Assembly (NCBI GenBank): GCA_030746775.1
Contig: JASLLZ010000005.1
Location: 1-64,000 of the forward strand
Reading direction: 5' to 3'
From: Rhodospirillales bacterium
GTDB lineage: Bacteria > Pseudomonadota > Alphaproteobacteria > Rhodospirillales > JASLLZ01
DNA: 64,000 bases
The notes beneath the pieces were generated by a model that had not been told where the DNA came from, did no database searches, and worked only from the letters and a program-made list of their open reading frames with translations. Made by a program: the position numbers and the translations under genes. Positions 28,347 to 41,267 of this stretch are shown here, in pieces (position 1 is the first letter of the stretch; each line of letters opens with the position of its first letter).

Positions 28347-28480
28347 TGGTAGATAACCACAGAGGCACAAAAACACAGAGAAAAGAGAATGGCGCTGCGC
28401 GCCGGGATTCAAATAGGCCTGCTTCCCCTTTTGTGTCCTGGCTTCTCTGTGCCTCCGTGCCTCTGTGGTTCAGCACCACC
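28347..28480. repeat. Long inverted repeat (ACCACAGAGGCAC family)
   Basis: GTGGTAGATAACCACAGAGGCACAAAAACACAGAG ... CTCTGTGCCTCCGTGCCTCTGTGGTTCAGCACCAC. Confidence 0.85.
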
Positions 28481-28569
28481 CCCTTACCCCTTGAAATTGC
28501 CGTCCCGAGATGCCTTCTACATACTATCGCGGGCGCCGTGCGCGCCTGGGCATTTGGGAGAGACCCGCC

Positions 28570-30003
28570 ATGACCGCTCTTGCTGTTACCGACGAGTTGT
28601 TCTTCCAACGCGCCGGGCTCGACCAGGGCCGCGTCGAGCGCATCGTCGCGGACGCCCTTGCTGGCACCGACGACGGCGAGATGTTTTTGGAGTACGGCTT
28701 GTCGGAGAGCCTGGTCCTCGACGACGGGCGGTTGAAAAGCGCCGCCTTCGATACCACCCAGGGCTTCGGCCTGCGCGCCGTGGCGGGCGAGGCGACGGGC
28801 TATTCCCACGCCTCGGAACTGAGCGAAGACGCCATGCGCCGCGCCGGGGCAACCGTGCAGGCGGTGCGCGCCGGGCACTCCGGTTCGCTGGCCGAGGCCC
28901 CCGTCGGCACCAACGTCGGCCTTTATACCGAGGACAACCCCCTGACCGGCGTCCCCTTCGAGGCCAAGGTCAAGCTGTTGGGTGACATCGACGCCTACCT
29001 GCGCGCCAAGGACGACCGGGTGCGCCAGGTCATGGCATCGCTGTCGGGAAGCTGGCAGGCGGTCCGCATCGTGCGCGCCGACGGCACCCACGCCGCCGAC
29101 CTGCGCCCCTTGGTGCGCCTCAACGTCTCGGTCGTGGCCCAAGACGGCGAGCGCATGGAAACAGGCAGCTATGGGACCGGCGGGCGCGTCGCCTATGCCT
29201 CCCACCTGGAACCCGAGGCGTGGCGAGGGGCGGCCGACGAGGCCCTGCGCCAGGCCATGATCAACCTGGAATCGGTGCCGGCACCGGCCGGTGAGCAAGC
29301 GGTCGTCCTGGGGCCCGGCTGGCCGGGAATTCTGCTGCACGAAGCCATCGGCCACGGCCTTGAGGGTGATTTTAACCGCAAGAAGACGTCGGCGTTCTCG
29401 GGCCTGATGGGCGAGCGCGTCGCCTCGCCCGGCGTCACCGTGGTCGATGACGGCACAATCCACGACCGCCGCGGCTCGCTGACCGTCGACGACGAGGGGA
29501 CGCCGGCCCAGAACACTACCCTTATCGAGGACGGCATCCTGGTCGGCTATATCCAAGACCGCATGAACGCGCGCCTGATGGGCGCGGCCTCGACCGGCAA
29601 CGGGCGGCGCCAAAGCTTTGCCCATGCGCCCATTCCGCGCATGACCAACACCTACATGCCGGCCGGCAAGGATGACCCGGCCGAGATTCTGGCCTCGGTC
29701 AAGAACGGCCTCTACGCCGTTTCGTTCGGCGGCGGCCAAGTCGACATCACGTCTGGCAAGTTCGTTTTTACCTGCACCGAGGCCTATCTGATCGAAGACG
29801 GCAAGGTGGGACCGGCGGTCAAGGGCGCGACGCTGATCGGCAGCGGCCCCGACGTACTGACCAAGGTCTCGATGATCGGCAACGACATGGCGCTCGACCC
29901 CGGCGTCGGCACCTGCGGCAAGGACGGCCAGGGCGTGCCGGTCGGGGTTGGCCAGCCGACCCTCAAGGTCGACAGCCTCACCGTCGGCGGCACGGCGGTT
30001 TAA
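28570..30003 (+). CDS. tldD: Metalloprotease TldD
   Basis: LFFQRAGLDQGRVERIVADAL, LHEAIGHGLEGDFNRKKTSAFSG, RMTNTYMPAGKDDPAEIL. Confidence 0.95.
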   Translation: MTALAVTDELFFQRAGLDQGRVERIVADALAGTDDGEMFLEYGLSESLVLDDGRLKSAAFDTTQGFGLRAVAGEATGYSHASELSEDAMRRAGATVQAVRAGHSGSLAEAPVGTNVGLYTEDNPLTGVPFEAKVKLLGDIDAYLRAKDDRVRQVMASLSGSWQAVRIVRADGTHAADLRPLVRLNVSVVAQDGERMETGSYGTGGRVAYASHLEPEAWRGAADEALRQAMINLESVPAPAGEQAVVLGPGWPGILLHEAIGHGLEGDFNRKKTSAFSGLMGERVASPGVTVVDDGTIHDRRGSLTVDDEGTPAQNTTLIEDGILVGYIQDRMNARLMGAASTGNGRRQSFAHAPIPRMTNTYMPAGKDDPAEILASVKNGLYAVSFGGGQVDITSGKFVFTCTEAYLIEDGKVGPAVKGATLIGSGPDVLTKVSMIGNDMALDPGVGTCGKDGQGVPVGVGQPTLKVDSLTVGGTAV

Positions 30004-30021
30004 GCCCGATCCCCTTGCTGC

Positions 30022-32238
30022 TCAGTCGCGGTGGATCGGCAGGGTAAAACGGAAGATCGACCCCTCGCCGAGCTTGCTTTCGGCGTCTATCGTTCCGCCG
30101 TGCCTCTCGACGAAATCCTTGCATAAAAGCAGGCCCAGGCCGGTCCCCGCTTCACCCCGCGTTCCCCGTGACGATTGGGTGGAGCCGATCAGGAAAATGC
30201 TTGCGAGCCGGTCGGGCGCCATCCCGATGCCGGTATCGGCGACGGTCGTTTCGATCGACCCGTTCTTGCGCTGGGCGCTGATCGTGATACTGCCCATTTC
30301 CTCGGTGAACTTGATGGCGTTGGTGAGCAAATTGCGAATAACCGTATCCGCCATGTGACGATCCGCCTGAACGGTGAGCTTGGGCACCTCGTTGACCAGA
30401 CGAACGTTTTTTTCTTCCGCCACGCCGGAAAGCAGACTGAGGCTTTGCCCGACAAGGGCGTCTAATTCCTGAGGCTCGGGCTCGAACGTTATCTGGTCCA
30501 TCTGCGAGCGCGACCACTCCAAGAGATTCTCCAGGAGTTGGAACAGCCGATGCCCACTGTCGTTGATCGACTTCGAGTACTTGACGAGTTCCGCGCGGCT
30601 GTAAGTGTCTCTGCCCAGCGCCAAGAGTTCGGAGAGGCCGAGCAAGGCGTTGAAGGGGCTCCTGAGATCGTGGGCGAGAATCGAGAATAGTTTGTTTTTT
30701 TGCTGATTGAGGGTTTCCAGAGCGGCCTGGCTCGCGCGCAGGTCCTTTTCCGCCCGTTCTCGTTCGTACACCCGGCCCAGCTGCGTTCCCACCTGGACCA
30801 GGCTGTCGAGCAGGGTCTGATCCGGCTCGACGGCGTCTGGGGAAAAGAACTCCAGCACCGCCACCACCTTCAAGCCCGACAGAACCGGTAGGGCAAAACC
30901 GGCCTTGACGCCGATGTCGTCGGCCAGCTTGGCCCGCGGAAAGTTGGAATCCTTGGTGACGTCGACGATCCAGGCCGGCTCGCCGCTGGCCATCACCCGC
31001 CCCGGCAAGCCGATGCCGGCCTCGAACGATGTCTTCTCCGTGGCCATTCGGAAGGCGGAGAATTCCTTACCATCCGCCAAATGCCAGATGCCGCTTGGCA
31101 CCAGCAGGTGCGGCCGGCCGGCGGAGAGCACATAGGCGTGTCCCACCGGCCATTCATTGTAGGTGCAGACGTTGGCGAGAGCGTCGCGCGCGGCGTCCTC
31201 AAGGGTCGTCGCCTTGTTGGCGTCGTTCGCCATCCGGCGCAGCAGTTGGATCAGCTCGGCTCTCTTCCGAAGCGCCACCTCGGCCCGCTCGCGCTCGGCC
31301 AGTTCGGCCGCCAGTTCCCAGGTTCTCATATTGATGCGCCGCTTCAGGGAGCGGTTCCAAGCCAACACTGTGCCAATGACAAGCACGGCAAGAACACCAA
31401 GAACCAAGAGCACGAAGGTCCTGGATGGAGCCCACGGCTGGTCCTTGAGCGCCACCCATTTGCGGGTGATGGCCTGCCTTTCCTCGGGCGTGATCTGGGC
31501 CAAGCCCTTTTCCAGAATGGTGTACAGTTGCGGCCAGTCGTCGCGCGACGCGAATCCCCATCTGTAGGTGTAGCCGACCTCGCCAGCCATGCGCAGGTTG
31601 GAGATAGCGGCCTTTTCCATCAGGTGGGACGCCAGGGCAACGTTGACCACCATCGCGTCGGCCATTCCGAACGAAACCTTCTTGAGGCCGGTCAACGGAT
31701 CGGGGACGGGATCGAACGCCATGTCGGGATAGCGCCTCTTCAGGGTATCGTGCACCGCGTACCCCGATGAGATGGTCACCTTCATGCCCTTGAGGTCGTC
31801 AACCGTCAATCGACGTTTGACGTCGCTGCGCACCACGATGACCGCCGGGGATTCGATATAGGGTTTGGTGAACAACATGTACTCCGCGCGCTGCGGGGTA
31901 CTGGCCACCACGGACCACGCGTCGTTCTCCCGCCTCTTGGTCCTGGCCACGGATTCCTGCCAATCCTTCACCCAGATGACTTCGAAACGGATGCCCACCT
32001 TCTTTTCCAGCAATGCCACGTATTCGGCGCCGATGCCCCGGTAGGTTCCGTCCTCGTCGAAATACTCGAACGGCGGAAAAAGAGGGTCCGGCATCAGCCG
32101 GACGATGGGATGCTTGGCGATCCAGTCGCGCTCTTCCTGTGTCAAGGCGGCATCTGTGGCGGCGGATCCGACCGCCGACGGCGCCAAGCCCAACAAAAGG
32201 AGGATGAAGGGAAAAAAGCCCCTTATTCGAAGCATCAT
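30022..32238 (-). CDS. Sensor histidine kinase with periplasmic solute-binding domain and GAF-like domain
   Basis: IVRLMPDPLFPPFEYFDEDGTYRGIGAEYVALLEKK (SBP_bac_3-like), FSILAHDLRSPFNALLGLSELL (HisKA), NLLTNAIKFTEEMGSI, GTGLGLLLCKDFVERHGG. Confidence 0.9.
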   Translation of the reverse strand: MMLRIRGFFPFILLLLGLAPSAVGSAATDAALTQEERDWIAKHPIVRLMPDPLFPPFEYFDEDGTYRGIGAEYVALLEKKVGIRFEVIWVKDWQESVARTKRRENDAWSVVASTPQRAEYMLFTKPYIESPAVIVVRSDVKRRLTVDDLKGMKVTISSGYAVHDTLKRRYPDMAFDPVPDPLTGLKKVSFGMADAMVVNVALASHLMEKAAISNLRMAGEVGYTYRWGFASRDDWPQLYTILEKGLAQITPEERQAITRKWVALKDQPWAPSRTFVLLVLGVLAVLVIGTVLAWNRSLKRRINMRTWELAAELAERERAEVALRKRAELIQLLRRMANDANKATTLEDAARDALANVCTYNEWPVGHAYVLSAGRPHLLVPSGIWHLADGKEFSAFRMATEKTSFEAGIGLPGRVMASGEPAWIVDVTKDSNFPRAKLADDIGVKAGFALPVLSGLKVVAVLEFFSPDAVEPDQTLLDSLVQVGTQLGRVYERERAEKDLRASQAALETLNQQKNKLFSILAHDLRSPFNALLGLSELLALGRDTYSRAELVKYSKSINDSGHRLFQLLENLLEWSRSQMDQITFEPEPQELDALVGQSLSLLSGVAEEKNVRLVNEVPKLTVQADRHMADTVIRNLLTNAIKFTEEMGSITISAQRKNGSIETTVADTGIGMAPDRLASIFLIGSTQSSRGTRGEAGTGLGLLLCKDFVERHGGTIDAESKLGEGSIFRFTLPIHRD

Positions 32239-32370
32239 GGTTCTTGCGATTCGCGTTTCGACCGGCATTCTCGGCAGCCTAAAAACCATGGAACTCTTAA
32301 ACAAAATGGCGAACCAACGTCGGCGTTGCAATACGAAAATCCGGTGCTGGAGATCGTTTCCACGACGCGC

Positions 32371-33732
32371 TCAATAGGCGTGTTCCCGGAACGCCGGGTC
32401 GACCGAGCCCTTCCACGGACCTTCGAATTGGGTCAGCAGTTCCTCGGCCGGCGTTATGCCGCTTTCGGCAATCTGGCGCAGAGGATTGAGATACGAGGAT
32501 TCGTCCTGTCCCGTTGAGTCGAGCCGCGCCCGGCGGCCGAGCCCGGCGCCGGCGATGTCCAGCGCCCGCAGTGCCAGTTCGCGCACGGTGGCGTCCCGGA
32601 ACGGTGTCTTCAGCGCCGTCCTCGGCACCTCGCGGCGCAGGTGGTCGTGCTCTTCGGGTGTCCAGTCCTTGACCATGTCCCAGGCGGCGTCGAGGGCCAC
32701 CGGGTCGTAGAGAAGTCCGCCCCAGAAACCGGGTAAAGCGCAGAGCCGCGCCCACGGCCCGCCGTCGGTGCCGCGCATCTCCAAAAAGCGCTTCAAACGG
32801 ACTTCGGGAAAAGCCGTGGTCAGATGGTCCGTCCAATCGGCCGACGTCGGCACCTCGCCCGGCAGGGCCGGCAGACGGCCGGCCATGAAGTCGCGGAAGG
32901 ACTGACCGGCAGCGTCAATGTATTCACCACCCCGATAAACGAAATACATGGGCACGTCGAGCATGTAGTCGACGTAGCGTTCAAAGCCGAAACCGTCCTC
33001 GAAGACGAAGGGCAGGACGCCGCAACGGTCGGGGTCGGTGTCGGTCCAGATGTGGCTGCGATAGCTGAGAAAGCCGTTCGGCTTGCCCTCCTTGAACGGC
33101 GAGTTGGCCCACAGCGCCGTCGCCACCGGCTGCAAGGCCAGACTGACGCGAAACATGCGCACCATGGTGGCTTCCGAGTCGAAGTCCATGTTGACCTGCA
33201 CGGTACAGGTGGACTGCATCATCTCGAGGCCCAGGTTGCCCCGCTTCGGCATGTGGCGGCGCATGATGGCGTAGCGCGCCTTGGGCATCCAGGGCATGTC
33301 GGCGCGCGGCCACTTGGGGTGGTAGCCGAGGCACAGGAAGCCGATCTGCATTTCCTCGGCCAGGGTCTTGGCCTGGATAAGGTGGTCGGTGAATTCTTTG
33401 CAGGTCTCGTGGATGGTCGGCAGCGGCGCGCCGGCGAGCTCGATTTGCCCCGCCGGTTCCAAGGTGATGGCCGAGCCGTCGGGTTTGGTCAGGGCGATCG
33501 GGTTTCCCTTCTCAAGCACCGGTTCCCAGCCAAAGCGCGTGAGCCCCTCCAAGAGCGCCCTGACGCCGGGCTCGCCCTCGTATTCGAGGGGTCGAAGGTC
33601 ATCGAGCCGATAGGCGAATTTTTCGTGCTCGGTACCGATGCGCCACGCCTCGGGCGGTTTGCATCCGGCCTCGATGTATTCGATCAGGGCCCTTTTTTCG
33701 GTGACGGGCTCACCGTTATGTGCTTGCGACAT
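32371..33732 (-). CDS. gshA: Glutamate--cysteine ligase (plant/alphaproteobacterial type)
   Basis: [58 protein letters not shown]. Confidence 0.92.
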   Translation of the reverse strand: MSQAHNGEPVTEKRALIEYIEAGCKPPEAWRIGTEHEKFAYRLDDLRPLEYEGEPGVRALLEGLTRFGWEPVLEKGNPIALTKPDGSAITLEPAGQIELAGAPLPTIHETCKEFTDHLIQAKTLAEEMQIGFLCLGYHPKWPRADMPWMPKARYAIMRRHMPKRGNLGLEMMQSTCTVQVNMDFDSEATMVRMFRVSLALQPVATALWANSPFKEGKPNGFLSYRSHIWTDTDPDRCGVLPFVFEDGFGFERYVDYMLDVPMYFVYRGGEYIDAAGQSFRDFMAGRLPALPGEVPTSADWTDHLTTAFPEVRLKRFLEMRGTDGGPWARLCALPGFWGGLLYDPVALDAAWDMVKDWTPEEHDHLRREVPRTALKTPFRDATVRELALRALDIAGAGLGRRARLDSTGQDESSYLNPLRQIAESGITPAEELLTQFEGPWKGSVDPAFREHAY

Positions 33733-33771
33733 GGACTTCGAAATACCGTGGTCCGTTGTTCTTGAGGACAC

Positions 33772-34530
33772 TTACCCTGGCGGGCCGTGCCGCCAATCAC
33801 CGAGAAGCGCCTGCCAGCAGGCCAGGGCCGCTAGCGCCGCCGTATCGGCGCGCAGGATGCGCGGCCCCAAACCCACGCGACTAACAAAAGCCAGATTGCC
33901 CAGTTCGTCAAGTTCGGAGCGCGCGAATCCGCCCTCGGGGCCGGTCAGAATGGCGCAAGGCTGCGCCTTGCCATCGGCGGCGGAGAGCACTTCGGCCAAC
34001 GGCCGGCCGCCCCCCGTCTCATCGGGAACCAAAAGCCGGCGCCCCGGCGGCCAGTCGGCGATCAGGCGTTCCAGGCTTACCGGTTCGGCCACCTCGGGAA
34101 CGCCAAGGCGTCCGCACTGCTCCGCCGCCTCGATGGCGTTGGCCCTGAGCCGGGCCAGGTTGACCCGCTTTACCTGGGTGTTGCGGGTGAACACCGGCCA
34201 CAGGCGCGAGACGCCCAATTCGGTCGCCTTCTGGGCCAGGAAGTCGATGGGCGCCCGTTTGATCGGGGCAAAGACCAGCCACAGGTCGGGTTCGGGTATC
34301 TGCTTGCGACGCCGCTCGACGGCGGCAAGGGTGGCGCCGTTCTTGTTCAGGGTCTCGATGCGGGCCAGCCATTCGCCGTCACGGCCATTGAAGACGGCGA
34401 TGCCGGCACCGGCCCGCAAGCGCAGGACAGTGCCCAAATAATGGGCTTGTTTGGCCGACAGAGGGACCGCGGCCGACGGGCAAAGGTCCGCCTCGACGAA
34501 CAAGCGCTTCTCAGCCTTGGGTGACGCCAT
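33772..34530 (-). CDS. rsmE: 16S rRNA (uracil(1498)-N(3))-methyltransferase
   Basis: KAHYLGTVLRLRAGAGIAVFNGRDGEW-like, LTGPEGGFARSELDEL, VGLGPRILRADTAALAAL. Confidence 0.92.
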   Translation of the reverse strand: MASPKAEKRLFVEADLCPSAAVPLSAKQAHYLGTVLRLRAGAGIAVFNGRDGEWLARIETLNKNGATLAAVERRRKQIPEPDLWLVFAPIKRAPIDFLAQKATELGVSRLWPVFTRNTQVKRVNLARLRANAIEAAEQCGRLGVPEVAEPVSLERLIADWPPGRRLLVPDETGGGRPLAEVLSAADGKAQPCAILTGPEGGFARSELDELGNLAFVSRVGLGPRILRADTAALAALACWQALLGDWRHGPPG

Positions 34531-34615
34531 TTCTTCCCCTCCTCCGAGGCGCGCATCATAAGCGCCGGCCCGGCCAATTGCACCCCGCCGCCCGATTGGC
34601 GTATGAATGCGCCCC

Positions 34616-35536
34616 ATGACGGCAAATGGGGCAAGCAAGGCCAGCGACATCGCGCTCGGCAACTGGGTCGACCGACATATTCCCCGCCGCGCGCGCCCCT
34701 ATCTGCGCCTGGCCCGCATCGACCGGCCCATCGGGACTTGGCTGTTGTTGTTTCCATGCTGGTGGAGCGTCGCCCTGGCGACATCGGGCTGGCCCGACCC
34801 GTGGCTGTTCGTACTTTTTGCCGTCGGCGCGGTGGTCATGCGCGGCGCCGGCTGCACCGTCAACGACATCGCCGACCGCGACTTCGACGCCCAGGTGGCG
34901 CGCACCGCCCGACGCCCGATTCCCAGCGGCGACGTCTCCCTTTGGGGCGCCATCGTTTTCTTGGTCGGGCTCCTGGCGGTGGGCGTCCTGGTCCTTGTGC
35001 AGTTCAACACCTTCGCCATCTTGGTCGGCGCCGCCTCGCTGCCCTTGGTCTTCACCTATCCGTTCATGAAGCGTGTCACCTATTGGCCGCAACTGGCGCT
35101 CGGGCTCACCTTCAACTGGGGCGCGCTGGTCGGCTGGGCGGCGGTGCTGGGCGAGATCGGGCCGCCGGCCCTCACGCTTTACGTCGCGGGCATTTTCTGG
35201 ACTCTCGGCTACGACACCATCTACGCCCACCAGGACAAGGCCGATGATTTGCTCATCGGTGTCCGCTCCTCGGCGCTGAGGCTAGGCGACGCGACGCGGC
35301 CCTGGCTGTTCGCCTTCTATGGCGCCGCCGTGGCGCTGACGGCCCTGGCCGGCTTTCTCGCCGCCCTCGCCTGGCCGTTCTACCTGGCCCTTGCCCTGGC
35401 TGCGGCGCAACTGGTCTGGCAGGCGGCGACGGTGGACACCGACGACGCCCGGGACTGCCTGGCCAAGTTCAAGTCCAACCGCCTGTATTCGTGGCTCGTC
35501 CTCGGCGGCATCGTCGCCGGTCAATTGCTGGCCTAG
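34616..35536 (+). CDS. ubiA: 4-hydroxybenzoate octaprenyltransferase
   Basis: RLARIDRPIGTWLLLFPCWWSVAL, MRGAGCTVNDIADRDFDAQVARTARRPIPSG, YDTIYAHQDKADD. Confidence 0.95.
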   Translation: MTANGASKASDIALGNWVDRHIPRRARPYLRLARIDRPIGTWLLLFPCWWSVALATSGWPDPWLFVLFAVGAVVMRGAGCTVNDIADRDFDAQVARTARRPIPSGDVSLWGAIVFLVGLLAVGVLVLVQFNTFAILVGAASLPLVFTYPFMKRVTYWPQLALGLTFNWGALVGWAAVLGEIGPPALTLYVAGIFWTLGYDTIYAHQDKADDLLIGVRSSALRLGDATRPWLFAFYGAAVALTALAGFLAALAWPFYLALALAAAQLVWQAATVDTDDARDCLAKFKSNRLYSWLVLGGIVAGQLLA

Positions 35537-35540
35537 ATAC

Positions 35541-36772
35541 TCATGACGGGGGGCGCCTGATATTGGCGCTCCGCTCTGGAATGCCGGTCTCGCGATGACA
35601 AACCTCGGCCAGTTTGGCGACGCCGTCGCGGATCTCGGCCTTGGAGGGGTTGGCGAAACACAGGCGCAGATGATTCCTTGCCGCCTCGCCATCGACCGAC
35701 CAATGGGCCCCGCATTGAAGGCGACGCCTTCCTTCAGCGCCGCTTCCGACAGCTTCAGGGTATCGACCTCGGACGGCAGCTTGAGCCACAGATAGATGTC
35801 GCCGGGCGGCACCGTGAACTCGGCGGCGGTCCCGAAATGCTCCTCCAGTGCGGCGACGAGGACGTCGCGCTTGTCGCGCAGCCGGACCTTCATATCCTCG
35901 ACATGCTCGGCGTAATGGGCGCTCAGGAATTCGGCGACGACCATCTGCTCCAAGGCGCCGGTGCTGACGCTCTTGCAGCCCGTCATCTGGCTGAGCAGGG
36001 GCCACGGCGCCACCGCATAACCGAGACGAAGGGCCGGCGCCAGATACTTGGAAAACGACCCGACATGAATGACGTGCTCGGCGCCCTCCATGCCGTACAT
36101 GGATTTCGGCCATTCGGAGTCCCACAACAGATCGGCGTAGCATTCGTCCTCGACCACCGCCACGCCGTGCTCGCGGGTCAGGGCCAGGAGTTGCTCGCGC
36201 CGCGCCACGTCGAGCACGGTCGACGTCGGATTTTGGACCGTCGGGATGGTATAGACGAATTTGGGCTCTATCCCACGGTCGCCAAGTGCCTTCAGCACCG
36301 CCGCCAGCCCGGCGATATTGAGGCCGCCTTCGTCAAGGGGCGCGCCGACGACCTGGATTCCGCGCCCGCGCAGCCGGTTCAATGCGCCTTGATAGGTGAA
36401 CTCCTCGGCGACCACGATGTCGCCCGGCTTAAGCAGGACGTCGTTGATGAGTTCCAGCGCCTGACCCGACCCGGACGTCACCAGCACGTCGTCGGAAGTG
36501 ACCGAAAGACCCCGGTAGCGCACCAGTCTGTCGGCCAGGAAGGCGCGCAACTCGCGGTCGCCCAGCGGCCCGCTGTCCTGGCCGTAGGTGGCCAGCGTCT
36601 GTCCTCGGCGCCGTAACACGCGCTCCGCCGCCGCGATCAGCCCGTCGATGGGAATAGCGTCGGGGTCGTTGTGGCCGCCGACGAAATTGTACTTCGGGAA
36701 ACCGTCCCACTTCGCCGCCGCCGCCGGCAGGCCGTCCACAAAAAGCTTTTCGAAATCGAACGTTTCGGCCAT
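35541..36772 (-). pseudogene. PLP-dependent aminotransferase (MocR/2-aminoadipate aminotransferase-like), C-terminal frameshift near 35705-35711
   Basis: Long ORF matches aminotransferase I/II to ...KEGVAFNAG, then family-like C-terminus AHWSVDGEAARNHLRLCFANPSKAEIRDGVAKLAEV continues in another frame. Confidence 0.7.
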
Positions 36773-36880
36773 CGCGCCTATCCCCCCAATGAAGCCCTGG
36801 TCGCCGGGTCGAGCCTGACTCAAAATCGCGCGACGTGCAATTCGCTTGTGTCGGGCGGCACCGCCCGCCGAAGGCACCGG

Positions 36881-37561
36881 TCAGGAGCGCCTGTCGGAGA
36901 CCGTCAGGCGTGCCCTATAACCGCTTTGGCGCCAGGCGAAATAGATGGCCAGGGGGTGGGCCAGGATCAACAGCGTGATACCCCATTCGAACGCATCCTC
37001 GTAGCGGCGGTAATCCTCGTAAAACGCCCAGGACAAGAGGCTCATCGCCCCGAGAACGGTAACAGCGCCCGAGATCGCCACGAGGATCGGCGTCGACTTC
37101 GAAGCGCCCCGCGTTCTCGCCACCGACACGACCTGGATGGTCATCAGGAGTTGGGCCAGGTACGTGAGGATATAGAACACGATCATGCCGACGCGGCGCT
37201 GCAAACGATAGAGCTCGCCGACCTCGCCCAGGACGATGGCATAGACGAAAAGACCCAGACCCGCCGTCATGCCCAGCCACATCATGGTGCGATTGACGCC
37301 GGTCATGGGCGTTGCCAGGGTCTTGAGCCACTCCGAGCCGAGCTTCCAATAGATCATCATGAGGACCGCGGTGGGAATGATCGCGGCCCGGAAAACGAAA
37401 CTCTCGGGCGCATGGCGCCCGGTGGCGCTGATCGATACGCAGTCCGGAAAATAGGGAAAGCACCACGAGACGTGGCCCAGATTGGCGGCCATGAGATAGC
37501 AGACGTGGACGGCGACGGTGGGCAGCAGGGCCGTCACCAAGGGTACGAAGTTCAGTCGCAT
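36881..37561 (-). CDS. Integral membrane protein (possibly Frag1/DRAM-like)
   Basis: MRLNFVPLVTALLPTVAVHVCYLMAANLGHVSWCFPYFPDCVSISATG; multiple TM helices. Confidence 0.6.
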   Translation of the reverse strand: MRLNFVPLVTALLPTVAVHVCYLMAANLGHVSWCFPYFPDCVSISATGRHAPESFVFRAAIIPTAVLMMIYWKLGSEWLKTLATPMTGVNRTMMWLGMTAGLGLFVYAIVLGEVGELYRLQRRVGMIVFYILTYLAQLLMTIQVVSVARTRGASKSTPILVAISGAVTVLGAMSLLSWAFYEDYRRYEDAFEWGITLLILAHPLAIYFAWRQSGYRARLTVSDRRS

Positions 37562-37643
37562 CGGGGTCCTTTCCTTGGACAGCTCCATCAGGCTTGCCCG
37601 GCGCCGCCGAAGTCCTCCCTTCAATGGCATTTTCACGGCGTAG

Positions 37644-37675
37644 GCAAGAAAAAAGGGCCGCCGAGGCGACCCTTT
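37644..37675 (-). terminator. Intrinsic terminator downstream of grxD
   Basis: Minus strand AAAGGGTCGCCTCGGCGGCCCTTTTTT. Confidence 0.75.
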
Positions 37676-37697
37676 CTGTCCGTTCACGCGTGATGTC

Positions 37698-38033
37698 TCA
37701 ATTGGCGAACTCAACCTCTTTTTCCTGCAGGAATGTCTGCAATTCACCGCTCTCGTACATTTCGCGCACGATGTCGCAGCCGCCGACGAACTCTCCCTTG
37801 ACGTAGAGCTGGGGGATGGTCGGCCAGTCGGCGAACGCCTTGATGCCTTCGCGCAGCGCCGGTTCGGTGAGCACGTCGACGCCCTTGAATTTGACCCCCA
37901 TCTGGGTCAAGGCGTGCACCACGGCGGCCGAGAACCCGCATTGGGGAAACATCGGCGTACCCTTCATAAACAGCACCACGGAATTGTCTTCGATTTCCTG
38001 CTTGATCTGATCGAATGCTGGATTGTCGGTCAT
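37698..38033 (-). CDS. grxD: Monothiol glutaredoxin, Grx4 family
   Basis: [52 protein letters not shown]. Confidence 0.96.
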   Translation of the reverse strand: MTDNPAFDQIKQEIEDNSVVLFMKGTPMFPQCGFSAAVVHALTQMGVKFKGVDVLTEPALREGIKAFADWPTIPQLYVKGEFVGGCDIVREMYESGELQTFLQEKEVEFAN

Positions 38034-38059
38034 GTTCGTTGCCTCATGTGATCTGGAAT

Positions 38060-38293
38060 TCAGGTGTTTTCCGGCATGGCGGTCTGCAAGGCCAGGGCGT
38101 GCAACTGGTTCCCCATGCGGCCCTTGAGGGCCTGATAGACCATCTGGTGCTGTTGCACGCGGGTCTTGCCGGCAAAGGCCGTCGAAACCACCTTGGCGGC
38201 ATAGTGATCGCCGTCGCCGCGCAGGTCGTCGATGGTGACCTTGGCGTCGGGGATGGAGTCCCTGATCAGATCCTCGAGTTCGCTTGCCGTCAT
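38060..38293 (-). CDS. BolA family protein
   Basis: [71 protein letters not shown]. Confidence 0.95.
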   Translation of the reverse strand: MTASELEDLIRDSIPDAKVTIDDLRGDGDHYAAKVVSTAFAGKTRVQQHQMVYQALKGRMGNQLHALALQTAMPENT

Positions 38294-38315
38294 CGCCACG
38301 TCTTGGTCCTCTCGG

Positions 38316-40501
<2,186 letters not shown>

Positions 40502-40505
<4 letters not shown>

Positions 40506-41194
40506 GCCGCCAAGGCCTCGATCAGGCCGTCGAACATTGGCCGGCCGTCGGTGCCGCCGAGGAGCGGATCGGCGAGCCGTTCGGGGTGGGGCATCATGCC
40601 GAGCACGTTGCGCTCCTTACTGAAGATGCCGGCGATGTCGTCGAGGCTGCCGTTGGGGTTGGCCGCCACGTCGGACTTTCCGGCCCCGTCGCAATAGCGA
40701 AAGGCGACCCGGTCCTGGTCGGCCAGGCGTTTGAGGGTTTCGTCGTCGGTGAAGTAATTGCCGTCCATGTGGGCCACCGGAAGGCGGATTACCTGGCCCG
40801 GCCGGTACCGGCGCGTGAAGATCGATGCAGTGCTTTCAACCCTTAAGCACACGTCGCGGCAGACGAACCTGAGGGCCGCGTTGCGCATCATGACGCCGGG
40901 CAGGAGGCCGGTCTCGGTCAGGATCTGAAAGCCGTTGCAAATGCCCAGCACCGGCACGCCCTGCTTGGCCCTCTCCACGACGGCGCGCATGACCGGCGAA
41001 TGGGCCGCCATGGCGCCCGAGCGCAGGTAATCGCCATAGGAAAAACCGCCGGGAACGACGATCAGGTCAACCGCCGGCAAGTCGCTGTCGCCGTGCCACG
41101 CCATGCACGGCGGTGCGCCCATGCTCTGGGCCAGCGCCACCTGGACGTCGCGGTCGCAGTTGGAGCCCGGAAAAACGATGACGGCGGCTTGCAT
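40502..41194 (-). CDS. purQ: Phosphoribosylformylglycinamidine synthase subunit PurQ
   Basis: [60 protein letters not shown]. Confidence 0.97.
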
Positions 41195-41267
41195 GGGCAT
41201 CCTAGGTCCCCTGACCCGCGACATTTCCGAAAACGGGGTGCTCAATGGTGACGGCCGGTGGTTTCAT

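Noticed and set aside
27961-29739. 592-aa minus-strand ORF containing NHRGTEAQRSQDTKGEAG
   Set aside because: Crosses the ACCACAGAGGCAC repeat and lies antisense to tldD; the HRGTEAQR peptide is a typical spurious translation of this repeat.
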